Below, piece after piece: positions 33,413 to 43,530 of a DNA stretch of 64,000 nucleotides (position 1 is its first letter; every line of letters starts with the position of its first letter). The translations under genes were made by a program, and so were the position numbers. The stretch comes from Gymnothorax reevesii (Eukaryota; Chordata; Actinopteri; Anguilliformes; Muraenidae), in NCBI GenBank assembly GCA_029721435.1, contig CM056576.1, forward strand, positions 68,775,876-68,839,875, written 5' to 3'. The notes beneath the pieces are model-generated. The model was not told the origin of the DNA. It ran no database searches and saw only the letters and a list, made by a program, of their open reading frames with translations.

Positions 33413-33884
33413 GTTTTTTATCAAACAGAATATTTTTACTGTGAAAAAAATGAATACTGGTAATTATTATGAACCAAGATGAATATTGAAATAAAAATAG
33501 CCAAAATCTAGAGTAAAGAGCACTAAAGGAATTCAAGGTAAAAATACATGTGTTCAAAATATGATAACAGCATTCTTTAGACATAAATATACAATTCTAT
33601 TACAGTTAATTTAAATTTTTTTTTATTTTATTTTAACTAACGATTAAGAATTTCCTCGAAAATAAACACCCATAAACAAAATTATAATTTCTCAAATAAT
33701 TGTCGTGCCAGACTGACGTGTGTCGCCAGTCCAGTGTTTATTTAATTTTTATCTAGTCGCATTTACCCAGGTACAATATTTGATTGTGTAACTCCAGGGT
33801 TCTCTACTTTCATTAATGACCTGGCCAGCCGCTCGTTCATTTTGAATGATTGCGTCATCACCGCCTGTTCATAATACAAACCAA
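33413..33884. other. intron 3, nothing recognised
   Basis: AT-rich stretch between the Rex3 tail and the truncated Tc1 copy. No gene or clear repeat seen. Confidence 0.4.
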
Positions 33885-34522
33885 AAACCAGTGAAGTTGG
33901 CACGTTATGTAAAACGTAGGTAAAAACAGAATACAATGATTTGCAAATCCTTTTCAACTTATATTCAACTGAATACACTGCAAGGACAAGATATTTAATG
34001 TTAAAACTGAGAAACTTTATTTTTTTTTTGCAAATAATCAATAACTTAGAATTTAAAGGCAGCAACACATTGCAAAAAAGTTGGCACAGGGGCCTTTTTA
34101 CCACTGTGTTACATCGCCTGGGATGTTTGGGAACTGAGGAGACCAATTTTTGAAGCTTTTCATGTGGAACTCTTTCCCATTCTTGCTTGATGTACAGCTT
34201 AAGTTGTTCAACAGTCCGGGGTCTCCGTTGTCGTATTTTACGCTTCATAATGCGCCACACATTTTCAATGGGAGACAGGTCTAGACTACAGGCAGGCCAG
34301 TCTAGTACCCGCACTCTTTTACTATGGAGCCATGCTGTTCTAACACGTGCAGAATGTGGCTTGGCATTGTCTTGCTGAAATAAGCAGGGGCGTCCATGAA
34401 AAAGACGTTTCTTGGATGACGACATATGTTGCTCCAAAACTTGTATGTACCTTCAGCATTAATGGTGCCTTCACTTATGTGTAAGTTGCCCATGCCTTGG
34501 GCACTAATACACCCCCATACCA
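33885..34522 (-). mobile_element. truncated Tc1-type element, minus strand
   Basis: The left end (ccagtgaagttggcacgtta, tacaatgatttgcaaatcct) and a minus-strand transposase C-terminal half (34437-34100: HGRPCLFQQDNAKPHSARV, WPACSLDLSPIENVWRIMKR) match the copy at 34530-36045 in opposite orientation. It stops inside the transposase at about 34522, eight bases before that copy begins. It keeps the second and third catalytic acids only. The abrupt join suggests that the complete copy inserted into, or recombined with, this one. Confidence 0.85.
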
Positions 34523-34529
34523 ACAAATA

Positions 34530-36045
34530 CCACAAAACCAGTGAAGTTGGCACATTGTGTAAATCGTAAATAAAAACAGAATACAATGATTTGCAAATCC
34601 TTTTCAACCTATATTCAATTGAATACACTGCAAAGACAAGTTACTTAATGTTCGAACAGGTAAACTTTGGAATTTTTTGCAAATATTAGCTCATTTGGAA
34701 TTTGATGCCTGCAACCTGTTTCAAAAAAGCTGGCTCAAGTGGCAAAAAAGACTGAGAGGGTTGAGGAATGCTCATCAAACACTTATTTGGAACATCCCAC
34801 AGGTGAACTGGGTAATTGGGAACAGGTGGGTGCCATGATTGGGTATAAAAGCAGCTTCCCTGAAATGCTCAGTCATTCACAAACAAGGATGGGGCGAGGG
34901 TTACCACTTTGTGAACAAATGCGTGAGCTGATTGTTGAACAGTTTAAAAACAACATTCCTCAACGAGCTAAAAGGTTCAGAGAATCTGGAGAAATCACTG
35001 CACGTAAGCGACAAGGCCGAAAACCAACATTGAATGCCCGTGACCTTCGATCCCTCAGGCGGTACTGCATCAAAAACCGACATCAGTGTGTAAAGGACAT
35101 CACCACATGGGCTCAGGAACACTTCAGAAAACCACTGTCAGTAACTACAGTTTGTCGCCACTTCTTCTTCAAGTTAAAACTCTACATGCAAAGCGAAAGC
35201 CATTTATCAACAGCATCCAGAAACGCCGCTGGCTTCACTGGGCCCAAGCTCATCTAAGATGGACTGATGCAAAGTGGAAAAGTGTTCTGTGGTCTGACGA
35301 GTCCACATTTCAAATTGTGGACGTCATGTCCTCCGGACCAAAGAGGAAAAAGAACCATCCGGACTGTTATAGGTGCAAATTTCAAAAGCCAGCATCAGTG
35401 ATGGTATGGGGGTGTATTAGTGCCCAAGGCATGGGCAACTTACACATATGTGAAGGCGCCATTAATGCTGACAGGTACATACAGGTTTTGGAGCAACATA
35501 TGTTGCCATCCAAGCAACGTCTTTTTCATGGACGCCCCTGCTTATTTCAGCAAGACAATGCCAAGCCACATTCTGCATGTGTTACAACAGCATGGCTCCG
35601 TAGTAAAAGAGTGCGGGTACTAGACTGGCCTGCCTGTAGTCCAGACCTGTCTCCCATTGAAAATGTGTGGCGTATTATGAAGCGTAAAATACGACAACCG
35701 ACACCCTGGACTGTTGAACAACTTAAACTGTTCATCAAGCAAGAATGGGAAAGAGTTCCACATGAAAAGCTTCAAAAATTGGTCTCCTCAGTTCCCAAAC
35801 ATCCCAGGCGATGTAACACAGTGGTAAAAAGGCCCCTGTGCCAACTTTTTTGCAATGTGTTGCTGCCTTTAAATTCTAAGCTAATGATTATTTGCAAAAA
35901 AATTAAAGTTTCTCAGTTTGAACATTAAGCATCTTGTCTTTGCAGTGTATTCAATTGAATATAAGTTGAAAAGGATTTGCAAATCATTGTATTCTGTTTT
36001 TATTTACGATTTACATAACATGCTAACTTTTTGGGTTGGTTTTGG
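34530..36045 (+). mobile_element. near-complete Tc1-type transposon
   Basis: The left end (accagtgaagttggcaca, then tacaatgatttgcaaatcct) and right end (aggatttgcaaatcattgta, ending aacatgctaactttttgggt) are inverted over 90 bp or more. Between them lies one transposase gene. At about 1.5 kb this is the normal size for a Tc1 element. Confidence 0.88.
34889..35928 (+). pseudogene. Tc1-type transposase with one frameshift
   Basis: The start MGRGLPLCEQMRELIVEQF opens the helix-turn-helix half, with RKRQGRKPT as the GRPR-like hinge. Around 35170-35200 one base is lost or gained; the second block continues QKRRWLHWAQAHLRW, LWSDESTFQIV (first Asp), MVWGCISAQGMGNL, FQQDNAKPHSA (second Asp) and LSPIENVWRI (Glu), then runs to 35928. 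The DD34E spacing fits the Tc1 family. Apart from the single indel the frame is whole, so this copy is among the youngest in the window. Confidence 0.9.
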
Positions 36046-36251
36046 GTTTTGTAATTAGCTGTCAACTTGTGGTGCTTAGAATGCCAAAGATATATTTGAA
36101 AAGCTCAAAAGCAATGTCTCTGCTCAAAAATCATGACCTGGTTACTCAAGATGATCTAAAGATGTAGTTGTGCATTGTTTCATGAAAGAATTTTTTTCCA
36201 ACCAGCTACACCAGCGCACCAATGTTTGTACCCATAACCCACTCTGCTCAG

Positions 36252-36376
36252 ATACAATAAGCGGCAGCTCAGCAGACTTTATCCCAAAGGAACTCGAGTT
36301 GATTCATCTAATTACATGCCTCAGGTCTTTTGGAATGCTGGCTGCCAGTTGGTGGCCCTCAACTTCCAATCTTTAG
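36252..36376 (+). CDS. plcb1: phospholipase C beta exon, Y box
   Basis: A 125-bp exon with acceptor ctgctcag and donor gtaaga (36377). It enters in phase 2 and leaves in phase 1. It encodes [20 protein letters not shown] and then [20 protein letters not shown]. This is the most conserved stretch of the Y half: the [10 protein letters not shown] strand contributes the substrate-phosphate-binding Ser and Arg of PLC-beta, and the following segment closes the barrel. It joins in frame with both neighbouring exons. Confidence 0.96.
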
Positions 36377-36984
36377 GTAAGAATGCCAAGCAGTGTTCAT
36401 CACATTGTGACATGACAGTACACCTCAGTCCAAAACTCTGAATAATTATGTTCGGCACTTTTAATGATGAGAGTTTTGTTAAATATGTTGGGGGTAATGC
36501 GCAGAGACCCTCTGGTCGCTATTATGGAATAAACCCTGACACGATGACGTAGGAGCCTGACGAGGATTAAATAGGTTTTGAATCATCCTAAAGGGGTTTA
36601 TTTCAGCATAATGACCCCTTTCACTGTACATTATACCACCAAGATGGGTTCTTAGGGAAAAAAATCTATATTTTCATATTTAATTTTGATTTGAAACTGT
36701 TCTTATTGCTTTCGCTAAAAAAGTCAATTTGATTCAATGGTTGGAACTCTGTTGGCCCACAGCAGTAGTCTATAATTTATAACAGGATTTGCCATTCAGA
36801 AATAAGAGACCATTGAATGTTGTAATCAGAATCAAGTATTCAAATAATTCAAATTTGCGTAATAAACCTGTATTTTACTCAAATTCTATGAAAACTCAAT
36901 TACTAGCAATTGTTAAATAAACTTATTTGCTTTTATAATGTTGTGTATTATGTATTATAATCTTGTGCATGTGTCCTTCTGCAG
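36377..36984. other. intron 4
   Basis: A short intron by the standards of this gene (608 bp). The stretch 36420-36620 contains taaaggggtttatttcagca and other pieces suggestive of a small decayed repeat, but I cannot delimit it. Confidence 0.5.
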
Positions 36985-37139
36985 ATCTGTTCATGCAGTT
37001 AAACCTGAGCATGTTTGAATACAATGGGAAGAGCGGATACAGACTCAAACCAGAGATTATGAGGCGACCAGATAAGCATTTTGACCCCTTTACTGAAAGC
37101 ACAGTGGATGGGATTGTGGCCAACACTTTATCAGTTAAA
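36985..37139 (+). CDS. plcb1: phospholipase C beta exon, end of Y box into C2 linker
   Basis: A 155-bp exon with acceptor ttctgcag and donor gtgagg (37140). It enters in phase 1 and leaves in phase 0. It encodes [38 protein letters not shown] and [12 protein letters not shown], the last barrel helix and the start of the C2 domain. PLCB1 relatives continue with a segment beginning ISGQFLSD. No such exon is visible between 37140 and 64000, so the gene continues beyond the window. Confidence 0.96.
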
Positions 37140-38114
37140 GTGAGGAATTTTGCTGGCCATAGTGTGCCCACAGACACACTGGAAACCAGACCTGGGTCAA
37201 ATTTGAAAACAGTTTAACATTTTTGTAAGTATTTCCAAATAAACTGGCCCCAACATATTTTAGATTGAAGCATTTGGAAATACTTCCTTGAAAAAAACTA
37301 ATTTTTGTATTCAAAGTATTTCAAATACTTAGTTGTATGTCATTGAAATGGAAAGTTTTTGAACATTTTTTTGTTTTTGCAAATACATCCAAAATATTTT
37401 TCAAATACAATTTCATATTTTTAAATACTTAAACATCTTTAAATAATAGATTTTATTTATATACAGTATTTAAATATTTCAAACTTGTTGACAGGAGATT
37501 TCACAGTGGAAAAAAACAACCGCACTAACGAACAATCTATTCAAATCATTCGATGGCATTGCGTCCTTAGGTCTGCCGGTGAGTCAATTCCACCAACTCC
37601 AGAATTTCACATTTTTAATGCAAATGTTTGTATTTGCTAATTTCACCCAGCCATACAATACCATTCAGGAACAATAAATAGGTGTTTTTGGACCCAACAG
37701 TTCTGGGAACTCTCTAAGAGGAAGTGCTCACAGGGGGGTTCCTGGGAACCCGTGTACCCGTAAGAATTTTTTTCAGTTTGCCTTTTCTCCGCCAATACGA
37801 ACTCCAAGAAGTGACTGGTCGGTGGTTAGAACACCAACATCACATCTGAATGAGATACAATATAACTTTAGTGGGACATACTGTAGCTAGCTAGCTACAA
37901 CAAAAAACGATGTATCACTCAACAAGGTGAAGTTGAATGTTTGTCATAAACTGGAAATCCTCTTCTTACTCTAGCAACTCCTTTTCAAATGGACTGTTGT
38001 GTGTTGCTTCCTAGCCTATATTTAGCAAACGTGAGCACAAGCAACTCTTGGTGTGCTCTTTTAAGGGAAATGGGCTTACATTACCGTTCAATATTTTTAA
38101 TGTATTTTGCCAAG
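37140..38114. other. intron 5, unassigned start
   Basis: Contains ccagacctgggtcaaatttg (37187-37206), a terminal motif known from small fish hAT-like repeats. No opposing end is found. AT-rich sequence follows, and no gene is recognised. Confidence 0.45.
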
Positions 38115-38481
38115 TATACAAGGGGCTGCTAACCCTCTGCTGAGGTTTCTATGAGCAAACAGCTGCTTCCAGTGCCACTGGCGATGGCCTCCAATAGCCC
38201 AATAGCTAAATCCTTCGTCCCCGCATTACTGACGTATGCTGGTCTATGGTCAAGGATAGCGTCTAGGGTATTGTAGCTACCACTTGCTTGTTTTTTCTGT
38301 CCAATCCTCTCTGGTTGTTATGGTCTTTTATTTTTTTATTATCCTGCTTTGGCTTCTTGATTTTCTCCCAACATTGCTTGGTTGTGCGGCGGATGCCCAA
38401 GATGGCAAGTTGAGTCGAAATGCTGTCGATGATTTTCATATTTTGCTTTGAAGAGTCAAAATCCTGTCGGATTTTCCTCAT
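38115..38481 (-). pseudogene. Myb/SANT-like (trihelix) protein fragment
   Basis: The minus-strand frame 38481-38263 reads SKQNMKIIDSISTQLAILGI, RTTKQCWEKIKKPKQDNKKI and KDHNNQRG, a trihelix Myb/SANT-like DNA-binding domain. A shifted frame continues to about 38115 with LDAILDHRPA and NAGTKDLAIGLLEAIAS, the segment that follows in family members. Proteins of this type accompany PIF/Harbinger transposases or are host genes derived from them. It has at least one frameshift, and no transposase lies nearby. Confidence 0.7.
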
Positions 38482-38714
38482 TGCATATATGGTAATAGAA
38501 CAACAAATATTTATATTACCGTCTAGCTAACAGGTTAATCTTGCAAATAATCTCCTGATACTTGGAGAAGGTGGGTCACGTTCGTAAATTAGCTCGCCGG
38601 CCAGGCCCAGCGGCTCTGTCCCTGACGCAGCGAACTCTCACTGTAGCCCAAATGTACCAAGCTGCTTGCTAGCTAGCAGTTTGTAAAATAATTTTAGAAT
38701 TCACCCTTGTCATC

Positions 38715-39370
38715 ATTAAAGGGGACCTATTATGCTGATCCTTCTTTTACTACATATAAGTAATGTTATAATGTTGCATGTCCATACTCAACCTCTGTAA
38801 AGTTTCCAAACATAAGATACAGGGGCTTTGCCTTAATCCATGAACGCGATTTTGTAAACATGATTTCCTATCTGAACACCTCGTCCCAAGATCTTTACGA
38901 GATCTGGGCAAAACCTGACATCAGGTTGTGCCATCCAATGAAATCAGACCTAGCCAGAGCCAATCACGGCGCTGGACCCGCCCACACCGGAAACTACTCC
39001 GGCGGCACAAACAACCGCGGATCATACTATGCCTTAGTAGCATCTACACTTTTGGAAATACAAAAGAAGAGCCACTGATCATTTGAAGTGCAGTTTTGTC
39101 AGGATCTCTCCCAAAGCTGCTCGTTCGTTTATATTTGGAGGCGAAGAAAATCACCCATTTCTCTTCCAAAAGACGATGCCTCCAGAAATCAGTTGGTAGA
39201 TTCTTTGTTTGCTGGCGGCAAACAGCCACGGCCAGTTAGCTGTTAGCGCTCAGCATTTCACGAAAGACAGCTTTGTCTTAATAAAGGAAAATTCGACACA
39301 GGATAAGCGTTTCAGCTGCTTCTCAAACTTGAACCAATTTCATCAATCAAGCGGTCGGAGCCACAAGCTG
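38715..39370. mobile_element. left end of a DNA transposon, truncated
   Basis: Begins ttaaaggggacctattatgc, a terminal sequence shared by a common noncoding fish DNA transposon (probably hAT-type, from memory of such repeats). The opposite end (gcataataggtcccc) is not found before the LINE tail at 39385, so this is a partial copy. No protein. Confidence 0.5.
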
Positions 39371-39384
39371 TAAGTAACAATATA

Positions 39385-39870
39385 ACAGCAAATCATCATC
39401 ATCATCATCGGCGGTCACTCATAGATGAGTATGACTGTCCTTCGTCTTGGTCCTTGTGGGTCCTCAGGTGGGCATAGAGGCAGATTCTGGGCCCGATTAC
39501 TCTGCTGCAAAGTGGGCAGGGGAATGCAGTGGTGGTGGGTTTGGGTTGGACCTGTTTGTTGGTTGCTCTCTCCTTCCTGAGTCTGCGTTTGTCTTGTGCA
39601 GCACGATGGAGGTCAGTGTTGTACTGTGCGGCACCCTCACGGACAATGTTTCTCCAGGTCGCCCTGTCGGTTGCCATATTTTCCCAAGCTTTTAGGTCTA
39701 TTTGGCACTTCTTTAGGTTTGTTTTTATGTTGCCCTTAAATCTCTTCTTCTGGCCTCCTAAAGCCCGCTTCCCTTCAGCTAGCTGGGAGTACAGGACTTG
39801 TTTTGGGAGGCAAGAGAGAGAAAATAGCATGTGGCTAATGTCAAAAAATGATTGATGGCTTTTTAATGAG
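39385..39870 (-). pseudogene. LINE 3' end with C-terminal zinc finger
   Basis: On the minus strand the frame gives LPKQVLYSQLAEGKRALGGQ, then WENMATDRATWRNIVREGAA and FPCPLCSRVIGPRICLYAHL with a following RTHK, a C2H2-type finger at the end of a LINE polyprotein. The 3' tail is an ATC repeat (39393-39410). The 5' part is cut at about 39870. This C-terminus is frequent in fish LINEs of the jockey/RTE-like groups; the exact clade is not assigned. Confidence 0.7.
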
Positions 39871-40713
39871 TTGAAGAGTTCACATGAGACCACCCCTCTC
39901 CCTAATCCCCCCCCCTCCTCTTCTCTCTCTCTCCGAGGGGGCTGTGTGTGAGTGAGATTTAGCACCGTCCAGAAGCCGACCTTCCCTCGCACCCCCTTCC
40001 CGCTTTCGCGTTCTGGTGCGGGGAGAGAATTTTATACATTTTAGTTTGTTTAAGCGTGTTTTACGTTTTTTTTGGGGATGGACTTTTTAAAGGATTTATT
40101 TTCTTGTGTTATATTTTAGTGGTTTTTAAACGCATATTATTTGCGTAGTTGGGGAGGGGAGTGAAAGTGATAAAAGTGGTTAAACTTTATTTCAAGAGTT
40201 TTTTTGGTTGTGTAATGAAAGAAACGGAGAGTTTCGGAGAGAAAAGCGTGTTTTTTTAAAGCAGAAAAAATGAGAGCATGAAGTCTTAAAATAAAGCGGG
40301 TTCAGTGTATAAGTGCGTGTAAAGGAAAAAGAGAGAAAGAAAATTATTTACCAGTTATTCGGAGCGATGTGCGTGGAAAAGAAAAGTTAAGAAAAAGTAG
40401 TAATGTAGTTGACGAAAGAAGTGCGAAATAAGTATGGTTTCCATATAGAGTGTTAATTCTGTACGTCTTCTTCCCTGGCCTGTATCTCTCCCATCTGTGT
40501 CTGACTGAGGACAAATGCATTGAAAGTGACTGGATCCCATAGGTGGGCGGGGGCTTGCTGAGGGAGGGGGGTACGAGAACGATAAAAACTTACCCAGGGG
40601 GGCGGAGTTGAATCCGGCGGGGTGTTGGTGTGTGCGTATGTGTACTGATGGCTGGTGTCAAAAGCGCATGCGCTGATCGAAAATTTAAAGTCGAAACCGG
40701 TCTTCAAGACTTG
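39871..40713. other. left flank of the virus-like region
   Basis: Noncoding, with a C-rich pyrimidine run (39892-39930) and A- and G-rich tracts (40200-40400). It may contain the left terminal repeat of the Polinton, but the right end is lost, so the repeat cannot be confirmed by comparison. A GC-rich part (40540-40640) precedes the TATA box of gene A. Confidence 0.35.
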
Positions 40714-40720
40714 TATAAAA
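40714..40720 (+). promoter_or_regulatory. TATA box of gene A
   Basis: TATAAAA, 92 bp before the ATG at 40812, with a pyrimidine and GC-balanced context. The spacing is right for a short leader. Compact TATA promoters directly before small genes are usual in DNA viruses. Confidence 0.6.
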
Positions 40721-40795
40721 CGTGGTCTTTAAGCCCATTTAACTTGTAAGGACCTTTGAGCTGATTTGTCTTGGTGCACTGAGAAAACTGGTTGC

Positions 40796-41041
40796 TTTTA
40801 AACCGAAGAGCATGTCTTCTACTTCGACGCCCGAGTCTGCGGGGTCCGCGGCCCGACTGCAAACTGCACCGCAGTGTTCAAAGAAGCCTTTCGCTGCAAA
40901 GTCAAGAAGACAGTTGGCTTTTAAACCGAAAAGCATGTCTTCGACTTCATCGCCTGAGTCTGTGGGGTCCGAGGCCCAACTGCAAACTTCTGCGCGGGGC
41001 CCAAAGAAGCCTTTTACAGCAATGTCAAGAGCCCTTTTGCG
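40796..41041 (+). repeat. in-frame tandem duplication of 123 bp within gene A
   Basis: The unit from gcttttaaaccgaagagcat to agcc.tt..cagcaa.gtcaag occurs twice side by side with about 80 per cent identity. Both copies encode FKPKSMSSTSxPES, a Leu-Gln-Thr and a KKPF motif. The unit length is a multiple of three, so the frame is kept. Confidence 0.85.
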
Positions 41042-41620
41042 GGTGATGCACCACGAGTGGGGTGGAGTCGCTGATGATCCGCGGAACTACCGCTGCGGCT
41101 ACCACATTTACACGGATGCTGATGTTCCAGAAATTCTTTTTTCTTAATTTGTGTGATGACGAGGACTTTGACTCTATTGGAAAATGTGGTATTCTTATCG
41201 ACAGTTATGACTGGGATAATTTGAGATGCGCCTTCGCCAATGTCGCCTCTGGCTATCAGAAGCGATTTGATTTTCGTTCTGAATCGCCTTCTCATCAAAT
41301 AAAGCGCCTGATAACTGTGTTGGCTGGGGAACTGGGCAGAATTATTATAAGGGAAAGTCTTTTCACGGTATATGCCTCAGAAGGATGCAGAATATAAAGA
41401 TTTTTACTTCTGTGACACAGAGAAATCTTTGATGTTGGACACGCTGGTTGAAGCTCATAAAGTGTTTGAGGATTTTGAGCACTGGCAGGCCATAGAAAAA
41501 GTGAGGATGCGCCTGAGCGAGAAGTTTGAGGGAGCCTCAGGAAGCGCATTTCATCAGGTCAAAGTGGAGGCCGCTGAAGAACGCCTCATGCGGGAATCGG
41601 GTCCAATTAAACAAGTTTAA
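40812..41620 (+). pseudogene. gene A: unknown virus-like protein with internal duplication
   Basis: I do not recognise this protein. Three overlapping frames run in order. The first is 40812-41147: two Ser/Thr-rich repeats and MHHEWGGVADDPRNYRCGYH. The second is about 41130-41396: LCDDEDFDSIGKCGILIDSY, then RLITVLAGELGRIIIRES. The third is 41372-41620: a charged helical C-terminus, HWQAIEKVRMRLSEKF. The first frame break lies in a T run at 41133-41138; the second is near 41370. The first 80 codons are a tandem in-frame duplication of about 123 bp (40796-40918 and 40919-41041). A TATA box precedes it and AATAAA follows at 41848, so it was a single transcription unit. Confidence 0.5.
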
Positions 41621-41847
41621 GCTGTTCATTTACAAGTCAAACTGAGTCTGTGAAATAGGCTATATGTATCATTAGCGTTTTATGATGTTAATACGTTTAC
41701 GCCGTTGAACAATTTGTAATTAATTAAAATTAGAACAAGTCGTTACAATGTAAAATGGTTCATTTATGATGTAATATTTGGATTGAAAAAAGTTAGCCAT
41801 GTGATCTGTGTGCATTTTGTGTCTTTTATGTTTCATGCGTTTTAAAT

Positions 41848-41853
41848 AATAAA
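41848..41853 (+). terminator. polyadenylation signal of gene A
   Basis: AATAAA, 230 bp after the last codon of gene A and 220 bp before the start of gene B. It separates the two transcription units. Confidence 0.5.
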
Positions 41854-42002
41854 AATACTTTTTATAAACCACTTATTGTCTATGCCGTTTCATTTCAAGG
41901 TTATTGAAGCATCTAGCGTTTACTTGCAGGAAACCGCATGGCCATTGATAGGCTGCAACCTCTTTAAAGGCGTGGTTAGAGGGAAAGCCAAGTAAGTTGG
42001 CC

Positions 42003-42010
42003 TTTAAAAA
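42003..42010 (+). promoter_or_regulatory. TATA-like box of gene B
   Basis: TTTAAAAA, 59 bp before the ATG at 42069. The core and its context (cctttaaaaaggtctgggtt) echo a second site 40 bp upstream (cctctttaaaggcgtggtta), a partial direct repeat of the promoter. Confidence 0.45.
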
Positions 42011-42068
42011 GGTCTGGGTTAGAAGGCTATCCTTACAAACAACCCCAAAAACTTTATGCTAGGCAGCC

Positions 42069-42854
42069 ATGTCTCAGGCAGTGTACAAAACCTATGTCCC
42101 GATCAACCGAGCGGACTCGGCGCCATCACCGAAATCAATGGAGACTGAGTACTGCGCTGATAACGATACGCCCATTTCGGACCCCAGGCTGACAGAAGGA
42201 TTTGAAGCTGACGACGGTGTGCCGCAGGACAGACCATGCTGCCCGGGGAAATGCGCCCGGAAAAAGAGGGTACCGTCGCAACCATCAGTACCGCGGGGGC
42301 CTGCTGATGAAATCGACGGATGCCTCACAGCGCCCTTGGTTAAAGTCCTGAAGATGATCATGGCTTGTCTTCTGGACACGGCGATTGAAGAGCTGTTGAA
42401 AAGCGAGTGCGAGTATGACCACCCCAGCCAAATCAGGCACAGCTGTCTGTTTGAGCCTGATTCTTTTTATTTTCAACATAACTTTGAAAAACTGTGTGGT
42501 AAAGTGAAAACGCCATGGTTGAGTGTCCTGCTCTCCAAGGCGCTCAAAGTGCTGGGGCTGAGGCCGAGCCCCATGCGTGTCGAAGGGGCTGTCGACACGC
42601 TTTCGGGGCTTTCGGAACTCAAGGACGAGCCATACACAGGGCTTAAAGTTCTCCGTCCTGGGGATGGATTTCCGTCCTGGAGATTCCCTAGGGGCTATTT
42701 ATTAGATCGATGCAGATTTGCAAAAAAAAAAGTTATATTGGGGGGTCTAGCCATGGCCGCGATGTCAATGAAAAAAATGTTAAAATGCTGCATATACTTG
42801 CTAGTGAGGTGGTTTCCAAACTGCGATGCATCCCTCCCCAAGGAAATAATGTAA
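42069..42854 (+). CDS. gene B: intact 261-codon frame, unknown function
   Basis: An uninterrupted frame, remarkable beside the broken Polinton genes. Residues 1-75 are polar and acidic, with a Cys/basic patch RPCCPGKCARKKR (possible nuclear signal). Residues 85-110 form an amphipathic helix (APLVKVLKMIMACLLDTAIE). Then comes CEYDHPSQIRHSC (residues 114-126), a compact CxxxHxxxxxHxC arrangement that could bind zinc, followed by LFEPDSFYFQHNFEKLC. Residues 225-250 are hydrophobic and basic (KKVILGGLAMAAMSMKKMLK), possibly a membrane-associated tail. No known family recognised. Position and TATA-like promoter suggest a Polinton accessory gene, but a captured gene from another virus-like element is possible. 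Confidence 0.6.
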   Translation: MSQAVYKTYVPINRADSAPSPKSMETEYCADNDTPISDPRLTEGFEADDGVPQDRPCCPGKCARKKRVPSQPSVPRGPADEIDGCLTAPLVKVLKMIMACLLDTAIEELLKSECEYDHPSQIRHSCLFEPDSFYFQHNFEKLCGKVKTPWLSVLLSKALKVLGLRPSPMRVEGAVDTLSGLSELKDEPYTGLKVLRPGDGFPSWRFPRGYLLDRCRFAKKKVILGGLAMAAMSMKKMLKCCIYLLVRWFPNCDASLPKEIM

Positions 42855-43274
42855 ATTTAAACGTCTATGAAGATACGCAGCTCAGAGTGCACTCAGTAGG
42901 TTGCCGCTGGCTGCTGAGCTCTGATGTAACCTGACACCAAGCATTATCTTAGCGTCAACCAGCTAGCGTTTGTTGTGTCGTGTTGGAGTAACTTAAATGG
43001 CAGATCAGCAATGTGACTTCATGATTCATAGTGCTGCGGATTTTAACGGGTAAGTTATGAAATTCGCTCAGTATGGATGACGGTGTCCAAAAGATGAAAT
43101 CACTAGGAATAATGGCAGTCAGTGGATTTTTTTCTTCAACATCGAAAGTGGATTACTCCATGTGAATATCAGGTTAGCCTATATTTACTGGGAAGGTAGC
43201 AGTGGCCAAATCCCAGTGACGGTCCGTTGGCAGAAACACAGGGCCAGCAATAACCTCACCTTTCACTTCTTAAT
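42855..43274. other. downstream of gene B, nothing recognised
   Basis: No gene or clear repeat. No canonical AATAAA lies within the first 200 bp after gene B. Confidence 0.4.
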
Positions 43275-43530
43275 GACAGACACCTCTCGCAGTTTACCTC
43301 CCTGATTAGAAACAGTTACTCAGACTGATTGGAAGACGAGAATCTAATTTATTTTTGAAAGCCTTGTTATACATTGCGTTACGAAATGATACGTCGTTTA
43401 CTTCCGCACACCAATGGCTATGGAAAATATCAATAGCCTATGTCTTTATAATATCTGGATTTGCATAAATTAGTTCGCGAGGTTCATTGAGCAATAAGCC
43501 ATGAGAATCCGTTCTATAGTCTGAATGTAG
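43275..43530. repeat. dispersed repeat shared with the MITE at 14267-15368
   Basis: ctctcgcagtttac, gattagaaa, ctcagac.gattgg, atctaatttatttttgaaag and ttgttatacattgcgttacg align in the same orientation with 14515-14650. The MITE ends are not visible here, so this is a decayed or partial copy. Confidence 0.6.

Noticed and set aside
37187..37480. Possible complete hAT-type MITE starting ccagacctgggtcaaat
   Set aside because: Only one end is visible; the inverse end was not found, so no element limits are given.
40812..42854. Retinoblastoma-binding LxCxE motif in genes A or B, as in some adintovirus early proteins
   Set aside because: The Cys-containing acidic stretch LCDDED does not have Leu two residues before Cys, and no other match exists.
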